Positions 62,501 to 64,000 of a stretch of 64,000 nt of DNA are shown here, one piece after another. This stretch comes from Montifringilla adamsi. Taxonomy: Eukaryota; Chordata; Aves; Passeriformes; Passeridae. Location: contig JAGGNK010010225.1 in NCBI GenBank assembly GCA_017590115.1, positions 9,288,834 to 9,352,833 of the forward strand, given 5' to 3'. The position numbers were made by a program, and so were the translations under genes. The notes below the pieces were generated by a model that did not search any database, had not been told where the DNA came from, and worked only from the letters and a program-made list of their open reading frames with translations. Within the stretch, counting starts at the first letter, position 1; each line of letters starts with the position of its first letter.

Positions 62501-62772
62501 AATGAGGTAGACATGTATTTATCTTCAGATTCTGTGTGTGTTAGTCCCCTGAAATGGCCCGTTTGTGCTTTTGGTGAGAAGTAGAAAAGCAGTAGTTCAT
62601 TTTCTATACCTCCCCTCTGCTCCCTTGAGGTGGCTGGCATATGCTCTCTGCTTACATTTGGCTTTTTGTTCCCTCTGCTATAACAAGTTTTCTCTTCTTC
62701 TGAAGACCTGCATTCTCTAATGGTTGCAGAAGGTTCACTTTAAAAATTTGCTCCAGTTTTTATTTTAACAAT

Positions 62773-62792
62773 AGTGTCTCCCAGGAGACACT
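62773..62792 (+). repeat. Perfect 9-bp hairpin with 2-nt loop
   Basis: AGTGTCTCC, a CA spacer, then GGAGACACT: exact reverse complements in intron 3. Short enough to occur by chance in a window this size. Confidence 0.85.
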
Positions 62793-63450
62793 GTTTATTA
62801 GGGCTTAAATGGTCTTGTTAGAGTTCACAGGCAGGATTTAGCAAAAGAAATTACTTCCATCAGGAATAAAGGCTCCTTAGGGTGGTAGGGAAATAGAGCA
62901 AAGTAGCACCAGCACACAGCTTATTTTGGAAAGATGTTAGCAGTCTGCAAATACTGAAATATCTCTTTATTTAAGGAACAGTAAATTAAGTCACAAAAAC
63001 TTATGTTGCTTTTACTTTTAAATGTCAATATTAAACCCACAAAACTAATGAAGTCTAGTTATGGATAAAAATGGGGCTGGCATTGCATCCTTAACATACG
63101 TTGTTAATTTTTTGAATGTTTTCATACATCTGTGTGGCTCACAGATGAAATTTCCACTCCTAACTTCCTGGCTTTTGAGTGTAAGTCAAAGCATTGACAT
63201 TCCTTTGAAAGCTATCATATCTCTTCATACTGAAAAGCTTTAAAAGAGATCCAGTGATAGTAACTTATTGGGAATCAATTAGTAAAATAACCTGTTCCCA
63301 ATTTTAGTTAGAAAAGTGATAAATGCATAGTGATACATCTCATTCAAAATTAAAAAAAAAAAATAAAGCCACTTCTGCGTTGAAGAAATGCCAGAAATCA
63401 TCTGAAACCACTGTTTGTGTTTGTTTATTATTTTCCTTTATATTTTTGAC

Positions 63451-63467
63451 TTTTTTTTTTTTTTTTT
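63451..63467 (+). repeat. Poly-T tract (17 T)
   Basis: A run of 17 T followed by AAG in intron 3. Immediately after it, TTCCAGGCCTGGAATAG contains the palindromic TTCCAGGCCTGGAA. Confidence 0.88.
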
Positions 63468-64000
63468 AAGTATTCCAGGCCTGGAATAGTAAATTTCAGC
63501 CTGGAGTGAATTTTTTGTCTTCCTATAAATCCTGAAGCAAGAGTTTAATACCACCAACTGGCTTTTTAACAGTTCAGCCCTAAGTCTTGTGCCCTCCCAC
63601 CTTCCTCTGCACAGGAAAAAGAGGGGGGAAAAAAAAAAAAGCTGGAGTACTTGAAAACCTCATACTTAGCATTTCATTTTGCTCTGAAGAAGCTGGCTCT
63701 CAGACATCCTTTCCTGTTTATTTTTTATTTTATATAGATTACAAGTTATAACATTTATGCAGTTTTAATAGGTTTATAGACCTATTTACTGCCTGATCAT
63801 TTGGGGCAGTGGATGGCAGCCAGTCCTGGCACGAAGTGTTGAGGATGCTGTGGTTGCCTGGAACAGCTGTGGCCATTTCTCAGCCCTTCCACTTGGAAAG
63901 GAGATGAAAGAGTGCAGTTTTCATGGGTGGTCATAGGCTGACCCCATGAGAGATTTGGCAAGTCCCATTTTGATTTACAGCTGTCATTTGAGTAGGTGAC

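Larger units (their letters stand above)
59512..64000 (+). other. JAZF1: JAZF1 intron 3, 5' part
   Basis: Noncoding sequence after exon 3 to the window end. Exon 4, which should encode a Glu/Asp-rich segment, does not appear. The segment 61800-62400 is visibly richer in G+C than its surroundings and has overlapping short open frames on both strands, but none resembles a known protein. Other contents are T tracts (for example 63451-63467), a 12-A run at 63629-63640 and a small perfect hairpin at 62773-62792. Human breakpoints for JAZF1 fusions fall in the equivalent intron. Confidence 0.88.

Noticed and set aside
1..64000. tRNA, rRNA, CRISPR, operon or prokaryotic mobile-element features
   Set aside because: No T-loop-type GGTTCGAATCC motif, array of spaced direct repeats, ribosome-binding sites or tightly packed genes were seen; the DNA is vertebrate intron.

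Overview
The window is vertebrate nuclear DNA, almost entirely intronic, from the JAZF1 gene (juxtaposed with another zinc finger 1, also called TIP27), read on the + strand. Two coding exons are recognisable from their protein and their exact splice sites: exon 2 (4775-4847) and exon 3 (59315-59511). The reading phases agree at every junction (1, then 2, then 1), and the joined product corresponds to about residues 39-129 of the 243-residue JAZF1 protein as I recall it. Exon 1 lies upstream of the window. Exons 4 and 5, which carry the acidic segment and the C-terminal zinc fingers, lie downstream.

The organism is most likely a bird. Two CR1 LINE fragments are present (24365-24895, antisense, and 47636-47917, sense); the sense copy ends in the typical avian CR1 tail built on ATTCTATGATTCTG. 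An ERVL-like solo LTR near 2577-2922 resembles the LTRs common in songbird genomes, so a passerine is plausible but not proven. Interspersed repeats are sparse and no Alu, L1 or other mammalian repeat was seen.

Layout: 1-4774 is the 3' end of intron 1 with the LTR; 4775-4847 is exon 2; 4848-59314 is intron 2 (54,467 bp), with two CR1 fragments, several microsatellites, one seven-unit minisatellite (48330-48703) followed by a small CpG-rich patch, a perfect 17-bp inverted repeat (33614-33660), and a cryptic exon-like segment (37531-37767); 59315-59511 is exon 3; 59512-64000 is the 5' part of intron 3.

I found no second protein-coding gene, tRNA, rRNA, recognisable microRNA, CRISPR array or mobile element with intact coding capacity. 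The other open reading frames are short and unsupported, apart from repeat-driven frames across the minisatellite. I see no undescribed multi-gene system. The items most worth checking are the inverted repeat, the cryptic exon, and the minisatellite with its CpG patch.
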